A stretch of DNA of 64,000 nucleotides from Pterois miles (GCA_947000775.1 CAMQGK010000052.1:33572501-33636500); one strand, 5' to 3'; shown: positions 21,586 to 33,556, counted from the first letter of the stretch. Program-made: numbers and translations. The notes: generated by a model not told the origin, from the sequence alone.

Positions 21586-22595
21586 CTAGTTTAGAACAGG
21601 ACCAGAGAGACCCACCCAATTATTCAGTCTATTTAACAAGATCTCATGATCAACAGTGTCGAATGCGGCACTGAGGTCTAGTAGGACAAGGATTGAGCAT
21701 TTACCAGAGTCCATGTTTATGTGAAGATCATTTAAAACTTTGACAAGGGCGGTTTCTGTGCTGTGGTGGGATCTAAAGCCAGACTGAAAGACATCAAATA
21801 GGTCATTTGTTGACAGGTAGTTGTTCAACTGATTGTACACGATTCTTTCAAGGATCTTGCTCAGAAAGGGGAGGTTTGAGATGGGTCTATAATTGCATAG
21901 GATTGAGGGATCTAGACTGGTCTTTTTTAGCAACGGTTTTATAACGGCGGTTCTGAGAGCGCTCGGGAAGACACCAGACTGGAGGGAGCAGTTGACTATT
22001 AGTACCTCTGTGCTTAGACAGCTAGAGACAGTTTTAAAGAAGGTTGTTGGAATTTGGTCCAGACAGCAGGTGGAGGACTTGAGCTTGCATACAGCATCCT
22101 GGAGAGTAGCAGAGTCCACAAGAGCGAAATGTGACATGTGACAAGTTATGTTTCCTTGTGTGGGTAACACACTTTGGCCTGGACTCAAGCAGCTTATGTT
22201 TCTCCTGATGGTGGTGATTTTATTATTGAAAAATGTTGCAAATTCATTACATTTCGTAGGGGAGAGTAGTTCGGGATGAGAAGATGGTGCTGGGTTGATG
22301 AGCCGATCAACAGTGGAGAACAGTACGTGTGCATTGTTCAAATTATTGTTTATGATATTAGAGAAAAATGATTGTCTGGCATTTTTTGTTGCTTTGTTAT
22401 AGTCGATGAGGCAGTCTTTGTAGATGTCATGGTGGATTTGAAGCTTGGTTTTTCTCCATTTACGCTCTGCTCGTCTGCTTTGTTGTTTTAGTTGCTTTAC
22501 AAGAGTATCATTTGTCCACGGAGCTTTTTGTTTTCTGGAGATTGTTTTTGTTTTCAAAGGTGCAATGTCATCCATAATATTTTTTATTTGTCTTT
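21586..22595 (-). pseudogene. LINE reverse transcriptase, N-terminal part, ends at premature stop
   Basis: The frame is open from the truncation point near 22595 to a TAG at 21588-21586. It covers the linker before the polymerase (KQKAPWTNDTLVKQLKQQSR), RT blocks 1-2 and the first catalytic block, LDLSAAFDTVDHE, with its aspartates. The stop follows SGPVLN, where relatives usually have a tryptophan (TGG), so one base change explains it. The frame continues beyond the stop. Confidence 0.88.
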
Positions 22596-22689
22596 TTTTA
22601 AAAAGACAAAAAACTAGTCCATTGTGGGTCTCAGAGGGCCATTATCGTGACTGCTTTGTATTACAGTGACTGTCAAAGCCCCCTACACC

Positions 22690-24242
22690 CTGACTGATCA
22701 GATCTTATGAGCTGCAGTTTTGCAGCCATCAGCCATCCCATGAAAACCATTAACAGGCAGCGTTAAAGTTAATTAAGGATCAGCCAGTCAGGTGAAATTC
22801 CTCCACATCTCTTGGTCTTTTTGCATAGCCTCATTAAAGCTGAATTTCCATCTCCGTCGTACTCGGCACTTTTGAGATGTCTGGTGGTGTTTGTTGAGCT
22901 GACAGAAACAAACCCGGCTTTCTGTGTGGCGCCTCTGATGTCCCATCACTGTGTTTGTGCTGTGACGTGAATATCAACGGAACAGAAAAGTGGAGGAGTG
23001 GAGTGACTCTGCTTCACTGTGGAGTCTTGTGATGGTGGTGATTAGCAAAGTGGAGACCGGCGATACATTGAATGTAGGCAACTGCAGATGGCCATATTTG
23101 CTGATTAGAGAGCGGAAGTCTCCCCAGTGGGAGTCTAATGTGGTTGATTATACAGCAAAAAGCCTCTTCTCAGCTCTAAATGTGGTGATGCGGAGTTATG
23201 ATGATTATGATGTAGCATGTAAGCATGTTCGTAGTCTGGAAACTGAACTGCAAACACAATCTCAGACATCTACTTCCATGTGTGACATCGGTCTGGGCGG
23301 CAGCCTGCCGGCACACAACTTCTGTTTACAAAATGCCAACTTCTGTCTTTCTTGTCGTCGCCTTCATTTTTAATCCTGGTTGACATTCTGACAATGTCAC
23401 AAGGAATTGAAATAGCACAGGCCAATCTGTCATGCAAAAGCTAAAAATGCTTACTGGAAAGTCTCGTGTTGGCAGTCTTCTCCCCTGCTTGCAAGCTCTT
23501 TGACTTTTAAAAGTTTGATATAAAAATAGAGCCTTTTCTGCCTCCTCTTTGAGCGCACAGCTCATCAAAGGACAGATTTGGGGTCACAAATGTGTTTTAT
23601 CCAATTTTCGACCCATTTTATTTACAAAATAAACACAGATGAAGTCCAAGTTTTAAGACGTACAAACAGGATTACATCAGAGCAGACAGGTGTCTGTGAT
23701 ATTGACTCCACCTCCTGTAGTTGGACAGTTTGAGTCGGAGCAGAGCGCTCTGTGACCATTAGGACTAATGTGGTAATTTGACAGAGAGCAACTGAACGTT
23801 CCACTGCAGCGCTGGGTTAATGTGGTGTCCAGCTTCATTTCCTGGTTATTAGCGTTGAGTGATTACGACAGCTTTTCTGGGGGTTAAATTCCCACTGCTG
23901 TTTGTTCTCTGCTTCTGTGTGAAAAATCGTCTTCACTGAGTTCTTCCTTTTTCCTTTACATTAGAGCTTTACTCTCATTTCTCACTTTATCTGAATTGTT
24001 TTCATTTCTAACCCCACAGTGTGCACACAGCAGAAGAAAGAGAAGAGTACAGAGACAGAACAAACTAGGTGCTAAGAGCATTGAATGTGACACTGATGTA
24101 CATTATAACACATTTCCCATTTCAATCCATGCAAGCAGCAGCCAGATCTATGGATGGCAGTGCTGGTCCTCCACTTTGGTCCAGATTTAAATATCTCTTA
24201 TAAAATTTCTTAGAATAGATGGATTTCCGTGACATGTTGTAT
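22690..24242. other. unique sequence with possible noncoding elements
   Basis: At 22735-22860 the sequence is complex and includes TTAATTAA at 22769-22776 and AACCATTAACAGG near 22745. At 23690-23910 'ggactaatgtggtaatttga' and 'ggttattagcgttgagtgat' give further homeodomain-like cores. A 127-codon plus-strand frame (22990-23373) has no known domain and no homologous support. Confidence 0.25.
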
Positions 24243-24760
24243 ACGGCTGGGACAATTGGGCTTATCTCCCTATTCGATTACATCACAATACTTGGGTGCT
24301 GATTCGATGTGTATTATGATATTTGTGATACTGCAAGTATTGCGATTCAACAATTTATTGTGATTTTTTTAAAAACTTTTTTAACACTTGACCATGAATG
24401 AGAAAAAGTTAAATCACATACTTTTACTTTGGAAAGTATCTAAATTGATCTAGTAAAAGAGTTTGAATATATCAGTTATTGGAACCATTACATAACATTA
24501 CATAACATTACATTATTATATATTATATTATATTATAACATTACACATAACATTTTTTTTCTTCTCGCAACCCAAAAATCACTTTCTCTCTTCGGCTTTG
24601 TTTTTCTTGAAATGTTTATGAGGCCACGTTACTCAGAACACAACAATAAAAGCGATCCCTCTGCCTTTGCATAGACTCAAATGAAGCAAATATATTGATT
24701 CGGGCATCAAAAAAGTTGATTGCAATACATAGGTGAATCAATTTTCCCCCCACCCCTAAC
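24243..24760. repeat. decayed interspersed repeat, possibly hAT-type MITE
   Basis: The left part (ggctgggacaattgggctta, cgattacatcacaatacttg, gattcgatgtgtattatgat) and right part (gattgcaatacataggtgaa, ccccccacccctaac) look like facing halves of a common fish repeat. The ends GGCTGGG and CCACCCC would be imperfect inverted termini. A tandem 10-mer (acattacata) array lies at about 24485-24555. The class is uncertain. Confidence 0.4.
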
Positions 24761-27738
24761 TCTGAACAGACCCTACTGACTGTTGATCCCAACAAGCACC
24801 ACCATGAAGTTGGCATCTTTTATTTTGAGTTAAATGTCTTGACAACTACAACTTGAGTGCTGCAGATCTACAGAACTACTTTAGTGATCCCCTCAATTTT
24901 TACCAGTAATTAACTGTTAATGAACTAAAGAAGCAAAATGTAAAAGAGATAGTGAGTAGTGGTAACACATGGTTAACGCTGTACGTTTTATGTGAGCATC
25001 TCAACGTCACCTCACTCACGCTGTCCGTATGCCGTGATTTGTGTGTGATAATTTGTGGATTCTCATCAATAAATCATTTTGTGCAGACAGTGGTGCCATT
25101 TGTATTTTAAGTATTTCATTAATTGGCTCCTCCCATCCAGATAATTATCTCTCCACTGTGCTGTGATCCTGTAATTTACAACTCTGAGTCACTCAGTCAC
25201 CCTGCTACGTGGAAGATAACTAAAGCCCCCACTTTGTGATGCTAACACTGTCTACAGAGGAGGCGTAATGTGAGCATCACATTAGCAGAGCAGCTTCAGT
25301 GCTCCGTCGGTTCAGGAAACGATTTGAGCTGTACGAAGTGGCAGCACTCAGAACCCAAACCACAATCCCTGCGGTTACAATTATGCAGTCTGTAGGCAGC
25401 AATTACGCCAGATCAGATAACCACTTTCCTGCCAAATCACAAATTAAAACTAACCCAATTCAATAAAAAACAGTCCAAATCAAGCCTTGCCAGAGACATT
25501 TGTAAAACTGTAAAACCAAATGTGCAATAGAGAGCATTTTATAATATACAACGCTTCATATCTGCATCAATAATCTAGTTAATATGTTCGATAAATAGGC
25601 TATCACAGCCCACAAAGAGTGCAGTCAGACAACCACCAACGACAACTGAATGTACAGAAACTCATGTCAATCAAATATTTTTCAAATTAAATGTGTCACT
25701 AATGTGAAGACACAATGAAGTTTACTGAAATTAGCATTTGCGTTTTTGACTGTAAAATGACAGATTGGTGATATAACCCCTCCTTACATGTTGACAAAAG
25801 CAGCCCAAATTTCACCAGCCCAGTGCTATTTTTCCGAGCCCAACTTAATCAAAAGTTGCCCAAAGGAACCAGCTCAATCTGGCAACCACAGGCACAGTTT
25901 GCATTGATTCAGGAGGCTCACTGAAACCCCTAGAAATGTAATGCCATGTAAACAAACCACATACCTGTCAGCTGTGCGCTCTAGATCAGGACTGGAGATC
26001 TAACCACTTTAAAGATGGGTGAGTTGTACTACTCTCTTCCAAAGTTTGTGTTTTTTAAATATAAAATACAGGTTTTATATTGCAATATTTACTGAAAATG
26101 ACAAACTTTCAGGCTCCTGGCGATCTCCCTCCAGCCAGCTGTCACCTTATTTCATTTTCTGTAGTGAAATGAGGTATCGAATAGATAATTAACTCCTCAT
26201 TTTAATTTCACCAGTCTGCTGTTCCTCATCTGTCTGCGGTGCTTTCAAAGCAAGTAACAAGAATAAATAGAAACGGTTTCCGACTAAAATTCAGCTCAAA
26301 ATGTCGTGCTGCGCAGCACTTTTATTTTTATATTTAGGACACACATCCCAATATACTGGACCTCTATACTGCGATTTTTTGTGTGAACCCCAACCATAAC
26401 GTTCAAACTGCACATATGCTGGCAACAATGGTGGACCGCTGTCTATCAGTCAGAAGCACACGTGATGCCTCCTGTGCTGACACGCTGTAAGAGACCGTCC
26501 TCCCAAGAAAAATGATGGCATCAATTGTTTGCCCAAAAATGTTTATTGATATTCAGGTGATGAAGCCTTCTAGTGGTGTTGTCCATTGACAGAAAAGGAG
26601 GAAGTAGCGTCACGTTATTGCAGAGCAACACAGTCAGCATAGCGTGGAGGGATGGGTCAGTCCAGTAAGTTCAACAAGTTTAAGGCTGACCGACTCTAAA
26701 AACTCAGAAACTTCACCTTTAACGCAACACTCTCTGTAGGAGCCAGTGTTACAACGGTACTCTTTCAAAATCAGTGTTTGTGAATATGGAAATATGTGGC
26801 CCTTTAATATAACACAACCCCAGATGTTCAATTCCTGGAAGAAAATGCTGCAATACAATCAGCAGGGAAGGAAGGATGTTGGCTGCAGAGATGCAATGAC
26901 AGTGATGACCTTTAATGACAGTAAGCTGCCAGCTAGCCACACTAGCTCCCACGGTGCCTGTTGACAGTGCTGTTTAATGTCTGCTTTTCACTCCACCATG
27001 TGGATCTTTCCTAGGGCATGGAGCCACTCATGGAGAGCCGCTAGTCTGCAGATTTTCATTCCAAACAGCAACCCTCTGATTAGCACTCTACCAGGCGGAG
27101 GGGAAGGACTCATCAGTGAAACCACCTGTTGAGGTGATCGATCGGAATGAAAACCTGGAGGGTGGTGAGTACACGGCACGTGGGCTGTGGCCCCTAAACA
27201 TGCTCATGTTGTGATGAATATCTGGACCACAGTTGAGGTCACCAGACTTGCAAGAATATGGTGTTTTAGTGAGTGCAGGCATCTAAAAATGTCCATGGCA
27301 TTGCTCTTTGTTTCACAGGAGATTCAAAAACGGAAAAATGAACATTTGTTGGTGTAAACTTACAGCTCTCAGCGGCAGATGAGGCCATTCGGTGAGCACA
27401 ATCCTCACAGCAAAAACTTGGCTCTGATACAGGAAACAGATTGAAATGAATCTTAAATCCATTTTATTTTTGCAAACATATGGAGCTTTGAGTGGATTAA
27501 TATCTGCAGGGGGTCTGTTCATTTTGTGTACGTCAGTGATTTATGGTGTTTACTGACTGGCTTCAGTCGAGATAGATTTGAAGGCACTTTTGTAAAGTTC
27601 ATCAGATTATACTTATTGCTCTAAAATAAAACTCTTGAAATAATAATGTGAATTTAATTTAATGCAGGGATGTGTTGAAGTCCATATAAGATCTGTGTAT
27701 ACTTTAGTTATCCGTTGATGGTTTGGGAGGAAACATAG
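24761..27738. other. no gene; possible conserved noncoding element at 25095-25460
   Basis: 25118-25149 holds CATTAATTGG and the perfect palindrome GATAATTATC, which combines TAATTA with two GATA cores. 'gtctgtaggcagcaattacg' near 25390 continues the complex sequence. From about 25500 to 27738 I see neither repeats nor exons; several 60-75-codon open frames there have no recognisable content. Confidence 0.3.
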
Positions 27739-27795
27739 AAAAGAAAGAAAGAAAGAAAGAGAAAGATATTCTTTATTATCCCAAGGGGGAAATTA
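27739..27795 (-). repeat. SINE/LINE 3'-tail fragment with (GAAA)n
   Basis: On the minus strand it reads 'aatttcccccttgggataat' then 'aaagaatatc' and a (TTTC)n run, the same tail type as the SINEs at 14.9 and 36.7 kb. Nothing of the SINE body follows; a G-rich tract replaces it. Confidence 0.75.
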
Positions 27796-27870
27796 GTTTT
27801 TTTAAAATTAAAAAAAAAGGAGGAGGGGGGGGGGGCAGGGGGGGGGGTCGGGGAAGGAAAACTGGGGCCC
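27796..27870. repeat. A-rich then G-rich low-complexity tract
   Basis: Runs of A are followed by G runs of up to about a dozen and ten bases separated by short spacers (27819-27870). This could form G-quadruplexes on the plus strand, or it could be an assembly fault. Confidence 0.85.
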
Positions 27871-27915
27871 CTACAGTTTCTATCTAAGAAGCTTTTTTTA
27901 TCTGATGTAATTTTT

Positions 27916-28100
27916 TACCTCCACCAAGGCCAAGGGCCTTGGACCAAGGAGGTTATGTTTTTACTGGCACTGGTTTGTTTGTTTGTCTGTTAGTAGGATT
28001 ACCCCAAAAGTTCACAACAGATTTGAATGAAATTTTTTGCAGAGGTACAATGAACAATCCATTAAATTTTGGTGGAGTCAGGATAGTGTTTATGTGATCT
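27916..28100. repeat. short dispersed element with CCAAGG palindromic end
   Basis: It begins with a nested palindrome (cctccaccaagg ... ccttggaccaaggagg). 'ggttatgtttttactggcac', 'tttgtttgtctgttagtagg' and 'aacaatccattaaattttgg' follow, an order I recognise from a widespread fish repeat. It has no coding content. Confidence 0.55.
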
Positions 28101-29254
28101 GTGTTAACACAGTTCAGCCATGTTAAAATGATTGCAGTGTGCTGGTGAGCAGCTCATCGGGCATCATCACCTGCAAGTACTGTTAGCTTATTTTAACCCT
28201 CTCAGTGTGGTTGACCTGGTCAGTCGTTCTGGGTGGGGAAATGAGACGGAGCGAATTCACGGCTCTCCTGCTGTTATCTACAACAAGTCTTGGTTTTGAG
28301 TTGACTTCAGTGTCAGTGAGAACCCTGAGGAGGGTTTGTGTGCATACCACTGACATCTAGTTTTATCACTTGAAGAAAAGGTCCCACTCTCTTAATCTGG
28401 CCACTTTGTGATGAACAACGAAGCAAAATGTCGAATCAAATGAGACAAAGACAAGCACAAGGACATTTTGGCTTGTACTCTGCCACCACTCATGAAGTGT
28501 TAAAAACTGCCTCAGACTTGGGTTTAGTGTAACCCTAAACGTAACCCTCAGCCCTAATACCACCTTAAACTCATTAACATCTTCAGTGTGATGCTAAGTC
28601 AGTCCTCACAGCTATAGCTAAATGCGACCCCACACACTATCTTGTAATTTGCCTTCCTCCTGCTCTCCAGCAGCATCATAAATCAATGCTTTGATTACAG
28701 CTCTGTGGTCATAAATAAGCACAGCTAATCTGCTGCAATAAACATTTATTCAGCTTCTTTTCTCTACTCAAGGAAAATCCTCTTCTTTTCAGACCTTCTA
28801 AATTAGACTTTATCTCTGAAATGAGTCATTAAAAGAAGCTATTTTCCCCAGAAAAGGGAGATAATTTTTCACTAATGGAGCAATACCTTGTGTTGGGGGG
28901 GGTTCGATATATCAGCCTGGCACTTTGGTTTTATTGACCTTTAAAGCCCTATTCACACAGGAGTAGTATTACCAGAGGACCACATGTGACTTAGACATTA
29001 CCCCCCATGTTTGTGTTTCGTGTGGCACATTCGCATGGGATAAGTCTGCATTTATGATATATGATATGATAGGATATCAAGGCTCTGCATCACATCTGCA
29101 TATGGTACACTATATTTAATATCTATATTATAAATATCATTAGGTCTATTTATGTTTATATATTATCAATTCAGTCTTATGCCAGCTCATCACATATGGC
29201 TGCTTTGTCACAGCCCTTCGTGCCACTTAATTTTTTTGGATTAACTGGTGTCAT
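28101..29254. other. no gene; possible noncoding element at 28655-28880
   Basis: The stretch with 'gcacagctaatctgctgcaa', 'aaattagactttatctctga' and 'ttttcactaatggagc' is complex and repeat-free. The remainder is unremarkable. Confidence 0.25.
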
Positions 29255-29320
29255 ATTGGGTTTAGGCAACAAAACCACTTTTTTAGGTTTAGGAAAAAAA
29301 ATAACACGGTTGGGCTTAAC
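29255..29320 (+). repeat. R5 repeat core, copy b
   Basis: 'gggtttaggcaacaaaacca' with 'cttttttaggtttaggaaaa' and 'cacggttgggctta' is the best-preserved copy of the R5 core in this window. Confidence 0.65.
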
Positions 29321-30223
29321 ACTATACTGCGTTTGGACAGTGAAAATGAAACTAAACGTTATGAACGTGTTTTTAATCTGACTCGCTTCCAACCTGCTTC
29401 GCTGCGCCGCAGGATGACCGCCCGCCGACTTGCGTACTGCTTGCCTTCGCTCTCAACCTCTTTTCACCAGGCCCCAGATCCCCTCAACCTCTGGTCCCAC
29501 CAGTTAGACTCTCCCTTCATCTGTCCTCATTCTCAACCAGTCAATAAACCTACCTTATCACTTCACTTGTCACGTCTTGTCTCTCTATAAAGTCCTGTAT
29601 TTGTTTGACCCAAAAATCCACCACGACCCCCTTCCTATGCAGATTATTCATATTATGACATGAAAAATTCAAATACTTTGAATGCTGTCAAATATGTTCC
29701 CTCAAAGCCCCTCAGTTGTATCCGAGTGCTGTCACGGTTGCCTTCCAATATCCACTGGGTTCAGGTCACTTTGCAGCCAGAGCAGATGGCTGCAGACGGC
29801 AGCATCTTGGACAACAGCACTGTTGTAAGAGCGCCATCACACATGTAGCCAACATTTTAATTTTTGTCCCCTAAACTTCACTCCAATCCAGCCTGGATGG
29901 AAAAAAAAAAAAAATCAAAGGTAAGAACTGTATGTACTTGTATTTGAATGCTAAGAGACAAACTGTGTCTATATAGGACACAGGGTTGTATGGTTGAAAC
30001 CATGTTGCACATCTGTTTCTCAACCAACAGAGCTACCAGGGCTTTCTGAGGGATGTTTAGGGATATTTAGATGAGGCAACATCATCCTAATCTACATGTA
30101 ACTGCATATCTCAAGAACCGTCCATCCAAGGACAAGCAGTGTCAAAGTTGGTGCAATTCAGACACACAACATGTTAAATATGAATAAACAAGCACTCGGG
30201 ACTTCAGGGCTCTGTGGACTAAT
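29321..30223. other. no gene recognised
   Basis: May contain more of the R5 copy up to about 29400. Otherwise unique sequence with a short A-run near 29900. Confidence 0.4.
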
Positions 30224-30530
30224 GGTGCCTTCAAATGGGGTGGCGTTTACCGTGTTTAGGAGTTGGGCCCATATGAACGCACCCCCCATGTTGTATTCAG
30301 GACATTGTAAATGGAAAGTTTCTGAAATCTTTGTTGACATTGTGAGAAACGTTGGAGCCCAAGGAAGTTCATTTTTTGGTGCATAAGTTAATATTGTACA
30401 GTATATTGTAATTTTAGTCATATTGTTTTTCTTGGTAATTTTATAATGTGTTTGAGGAAACTGTCGATATTCTCAACAACCTCATCTTTCTCCTCTGTCA
30501 TTATGCCTTTGCGTTTCCATTGACTTTCCT
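30224..30530 (+). repeat. R4 dispersed repeat, copy a
   Basis: It begins GGTGCCTTCAA and aligns with the reverse complement of 40094-40560. Shared landmarks: 'gcaccccccatgttgtattc', 'aagtttctgaaat', 'tttgttgaca', 'ttttttggtgcataagttaa', 'atattgtaattttagt', 'aattttataat' and 'tctgtcattatgcctttgc'. It is noncoding and MITE-like. Confidence 0.75.
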
Positions 30531-30894
30531 CCTGATTTAGTGCTGCCGGGTTAGTAGCACCCATTCAGCTCTGAGCTTGTGTGCTGGAAGAAGCTGCCCA
30601 TATTTGTACTGTATGTGGAGCTCTGAGAGGTGGAATAATTCAGTCATGAAGTCTAAATCAAAACAATTTACTATTGTTGCATGTGAACAGAAACAGGCAT
30701 CTTTGTGTTTTCATGGTTGCCACATGGCATTGAAACAGTCTGGATATCGTGATTGTTTCCATATCGTGCAGGGCAGTCATGGGTGCACTTTAAAAAAGTT
30801 ATTTGTACAGAGGAGCAAAGTCCTGTAATAGTTGGTGGTAAATGAATAATATGATGGCCTTATCCACCTCATCGTTCCTGTACTGATTTCTTTC
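30531..30894. other. no gene recognised
   Basis: Unique sequence; an 83-codon plus-strand frame at 30577-30828 has no known domain. Confidence 0.4.
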
Positions 30895-31372
30895 TCAAGC
30901 ACAAACAGAACCTCCAGACTCCAGTTCCACCCCCGCCCTAGTCAACCATGGTGTTCCTCAAGGCTCTGTGCTTGGCTCAAGGTCAAGTCCTGCATCAACT
31001 AAAAAGTCCTCCTCCTCAGCAGCAAATCCCTCAGTGCCCTGGCTCCTCAGTACCTGACTGACCTCCTTCACCTCTGCACACAGTCCCAGAAGCTGAGATG
31101 CTCAGGCCTGGGTCAGCTCTCCACCCCCACACCAACCTGTGACCTTTCGGGGACAGAGCTTTCAGCGCGACAGCCCCCTCTCTCTGGAAGTCTCTCCCCA
31201 TAGAGCTTAACAACGCCCCATCTCTGGATGCCTTCAAACCCACCTCTTCAAAAAGACCTATGGCCTCCAGCTGCTGTCATACTCTGTCTGTTGTGTCTAT
31301 TGCGTATATGGCAAGCGTCCTTGGGTTTCTTGAAAGGCGCCATTATTATAGGTGTTGTTATTATTATTAAGC
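30895..31372 (+). pseudogene. L2-type LINE 3' end, decayed reverse transcriptase tail
   Basis: Pieces in the plus strand read VNHGVPQGSVLG (30942-30977), then KSLSALAPQYLTDLLHLCT (31020-31079), SARQPPLSGSL and TSSKRPMASS-like ends across shifted frames. The 3' UTR 'gcgtccttgggtttcttgaa' and 'aggcgccattattata' ending in (TTA)n is typical of L2/CR1 elements. Internal deletions join the RT block directly to the C-terminal tail. Confidence 0.8.
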
Positions 31373-32569
31373 ATCATTTTTTTTAGGAATTTTCTTTGTG
31401 GTTTCTATACTGGTGGCCTTGTGTGTTCCACATCAACCTGGTCTCCTACAAAATTCGGTTTCTGGTCTATCTGCTCATTCATGTTCATGTCATATTTCAA
31501 GTTTATTTATTGTATTAATTCTGATTTGCTTCTAATCTGCTTCTCTACCTGCTTGTCTAAAGCTGTGCCACACTCTCACCCAGCCAAAAAACGTTGCCTA
31601 CTTCTTGTCAGTGTCCTCCATTTGGGTCCACATCATTACATCATGACATACGGGACACCAACAGTGGCCCCCTGGGTGAAAGCCCTGTGTATGTTTGACC
31701 CCAAAATCCACCAACTTCTGCAGACTATGATTACAAATGTATCTGTGATATTTCAAAAACAAATGTAATCTGGGAGAAATCATAATTGACAATGCAGTTT
31801 TATTGTATGGGAACATACAAAAATGTGCTTGCCACATGCACAGAAAAATCTAAATAATTTCTTTTGCTTGGTGCAGATGATCTCAGTAAAAGTGATGATC
31901 ATTGATGATGATCAAGAGAAAATGAATACATGAAGCCCATAACAATACAATAGTTAATGTACTGTAGTCGTGATGTGTGGATCCTCGGAGTGAAAATGAT
32001 TAAATGGTTGTTTTCATGGAGCGTTAATGCTAAATACTGTAAGACGTATTGTTTTATCAGAATGTAAGGTTTTTGTAGTGGTGAACCCTCATAAACCAGA
32101 TATAACTGGTGAGACTGAGGTGTAGAGCGTGATTGAGAAATTAACAGCAAGAAACCACTTTTCTTTTCTTTTGCCCAGAGCGCTGATTTTTTGCTGGTAA
32201 TTACAAAAAAAATCCCACAACTCTCAGCAGCAGGTATCTGGCAGATGACAACAAAACAGTTTAACAGGTGCAGCAGATCCCTGATCCCCTCTCTCTGATA
32301 CCCTGCACTACTTTTCCAGCTGGCATATCTACCTCTGGTTCCTATGTGAAGGGCACATAAATACTCCTCAAATAAATTTACTGCATATCTTTATCGTTCA
32401 CCAATATTACTATACACAAAATACACAACCATTGTCTAACACAGACTAAATGATATGCATAACAAACTGAAGAATCAACCAAACAAAGATTCCCCTCTCT
32501 CTTCCCTGGTTACTTGGTTCACCTTACAAAGGTAATGGACTCCATCTGGAGTCCTGTGGCTCTGAGCAC
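31373..32569. other. no gene recognised
   Basis: The segment near 31690-31720 (tgtttgaccccaaaatccac) recurs in similar form at 29605-29625, so part of it may be repeat-derived. Otherwise unique. Confidence 0.4.
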
Positions 32570-32960
32570 TGTGTCTGTCTTTTCTGTGGTGGACTCAAAG
32601 AAAGAAAGTTTTAATGTCCAAACTGATGTCCATAAATAAAGTACAAGACAAAACAACCCCCACCAAACATACAAAACTGGGAACAAAACGTAAACTGGGT
32701 ACACAGGGAAACAGTGGCAGGATTGCAGGAGACGTGAGTAACATGGCAGAACACACACAGGTAGCTGACAGTGAGTGGGGGGGAACACCTGGCTTAAATA
32801 CACTTGGAGGCACACAGGTAGAACCAATCAGGGCGGAGCAGACAATCACAGCAAGGTGGGAAACTAACAAAGGCAGGAAGTAAACTAAGCATGACACAAG
32901 AGGTGAGTGACTTTCAAAATAAAACAGGAAACACCAGAATGAATGAATGAATATAACAGA
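32570..32960. repeat. probable dispersed repeat of unknown class
   Basis: A low-complexity, A/C/G-biased block with 'gaaccaatcagggcggagca', 'gacaatcacagcaaggtggg', 'actaacaaaggcaggaagta' and 'caaaataaaacaggaaacac' has the look of a fish interspersed repeat. No second copy lies in the window, so this rests on general resemblance. Frames on both strands here are coincidental. Confidence 0.35.
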
Positions 32961-33556
32961 AAAGCCATGTCAAAGAAACTAAAATCACAATAAAGAACCT
33001 GTACAACACTGAAAGATGAAACCAGCTACAGTGAAAAGCAGATAGCCACAGATATCCATTGTGTCAGATCAGAAAACGCTTGTGTGCCATTCTGCCATAA
33101 CAAACACTAGCTGCTGTCCTCCTCTGTCTGCTGACCTAAGCCATCAGTCTCCTTCCTCGTTTCTTGACATTAGTTATCTGAGTCTCGTATGCCCTCTTCC
33201 TCGTCGCCTTTGATGCCTCTTCCTCTTCGCCTCCTGCCACCTGCGAGCAGCCCATTTAAATTTAAAAGGACCCAGAGGACTCTCAGCCGGGCTGTAAGGA
33301 GCTCTCTGCCGCCCTGACCTGGATAATATGTGGCCCTTTTAATAATGGGTAATGAAACTTACCACCTCGGCACTTAACACTGATGTCTCTCTCTCTGCCC
33401 TTGTCAGTTATTCATCTTCACTTCCCTCATTTTGAATTCTTTTATCTATTTCAATTTATTCCTGACTATTTCTCTTTATCTCTGTCTGTCTTTCTGAGGA
33501 GTCTTAAGGGAATCTATAGATGTAATTATCTCCCTCTCAGACCTGCCTGTCTATCT

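Larger units (their letters stand above)
19808..22600 (-). mobile_element. 5'-truncated L2/CR1-type LINE (non-LTR retrotransposon)
   Basis: Minus-strand frames carry, in order, NYRPISNLPFLSKILERIV, FQSGFRSHHSTETALVKV, LDLSAAFDTVDHEIL, GVPQGSILGPLLF and NYADDTQLY. These are reverse-transcriptase blocks of the L2/CR1/Rex1 group. A C-terminal region follows (SRLDYCNSLFSGLP, LKSLHWLPV, FKTRLKTFLF). The endonuclease half is missing, as in 5' truncation. The 3' UTR ends with 'ctatataaataaatattctt' on the element strand. Flanking TTAAAAAAG (19806-19814) and TTAAAAAG (22598-22605) are likely target-site duplicates. A stop codon, a frameshift and a MITE insertion make it inactive. Confidence 0.92.
18780..22638 (+). 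repeat. R3 dispersed repeat, copy a, interrupted by a LINE
   Basis: The stretch from about 18840 to 19807 and the short piece 22606-22638 together align with the reverse complement of 43147-43700. Shared landmarks: 'ggccattttgaaaggggtcc', 'ctcaaggtcttggtctttta', 'ttttggagggattac', 'gtatcaacccaaaaattgct', 'ctcagctttcagatgatg', 'catctactgttgacctgcta', 'aaagaccccctggaccccct' and, after the LINE, 'gtgggtctcagaggg'. This copy holds about 510 bp (near 18895-19435) that the other copy lacks. No coding frame. Confidence 0.85.

Noticed and set aside
22990..23373. 127-codon plus-strand frame
   Set aside because: Translation does not resemble any family I know and lacks exon-like boundaries.
32519..32897. 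Overlapping 89-102-codon frames on both strands
   Set aside because: All three readings lie in a probable repeat block of skewed composition; none has a known domain.
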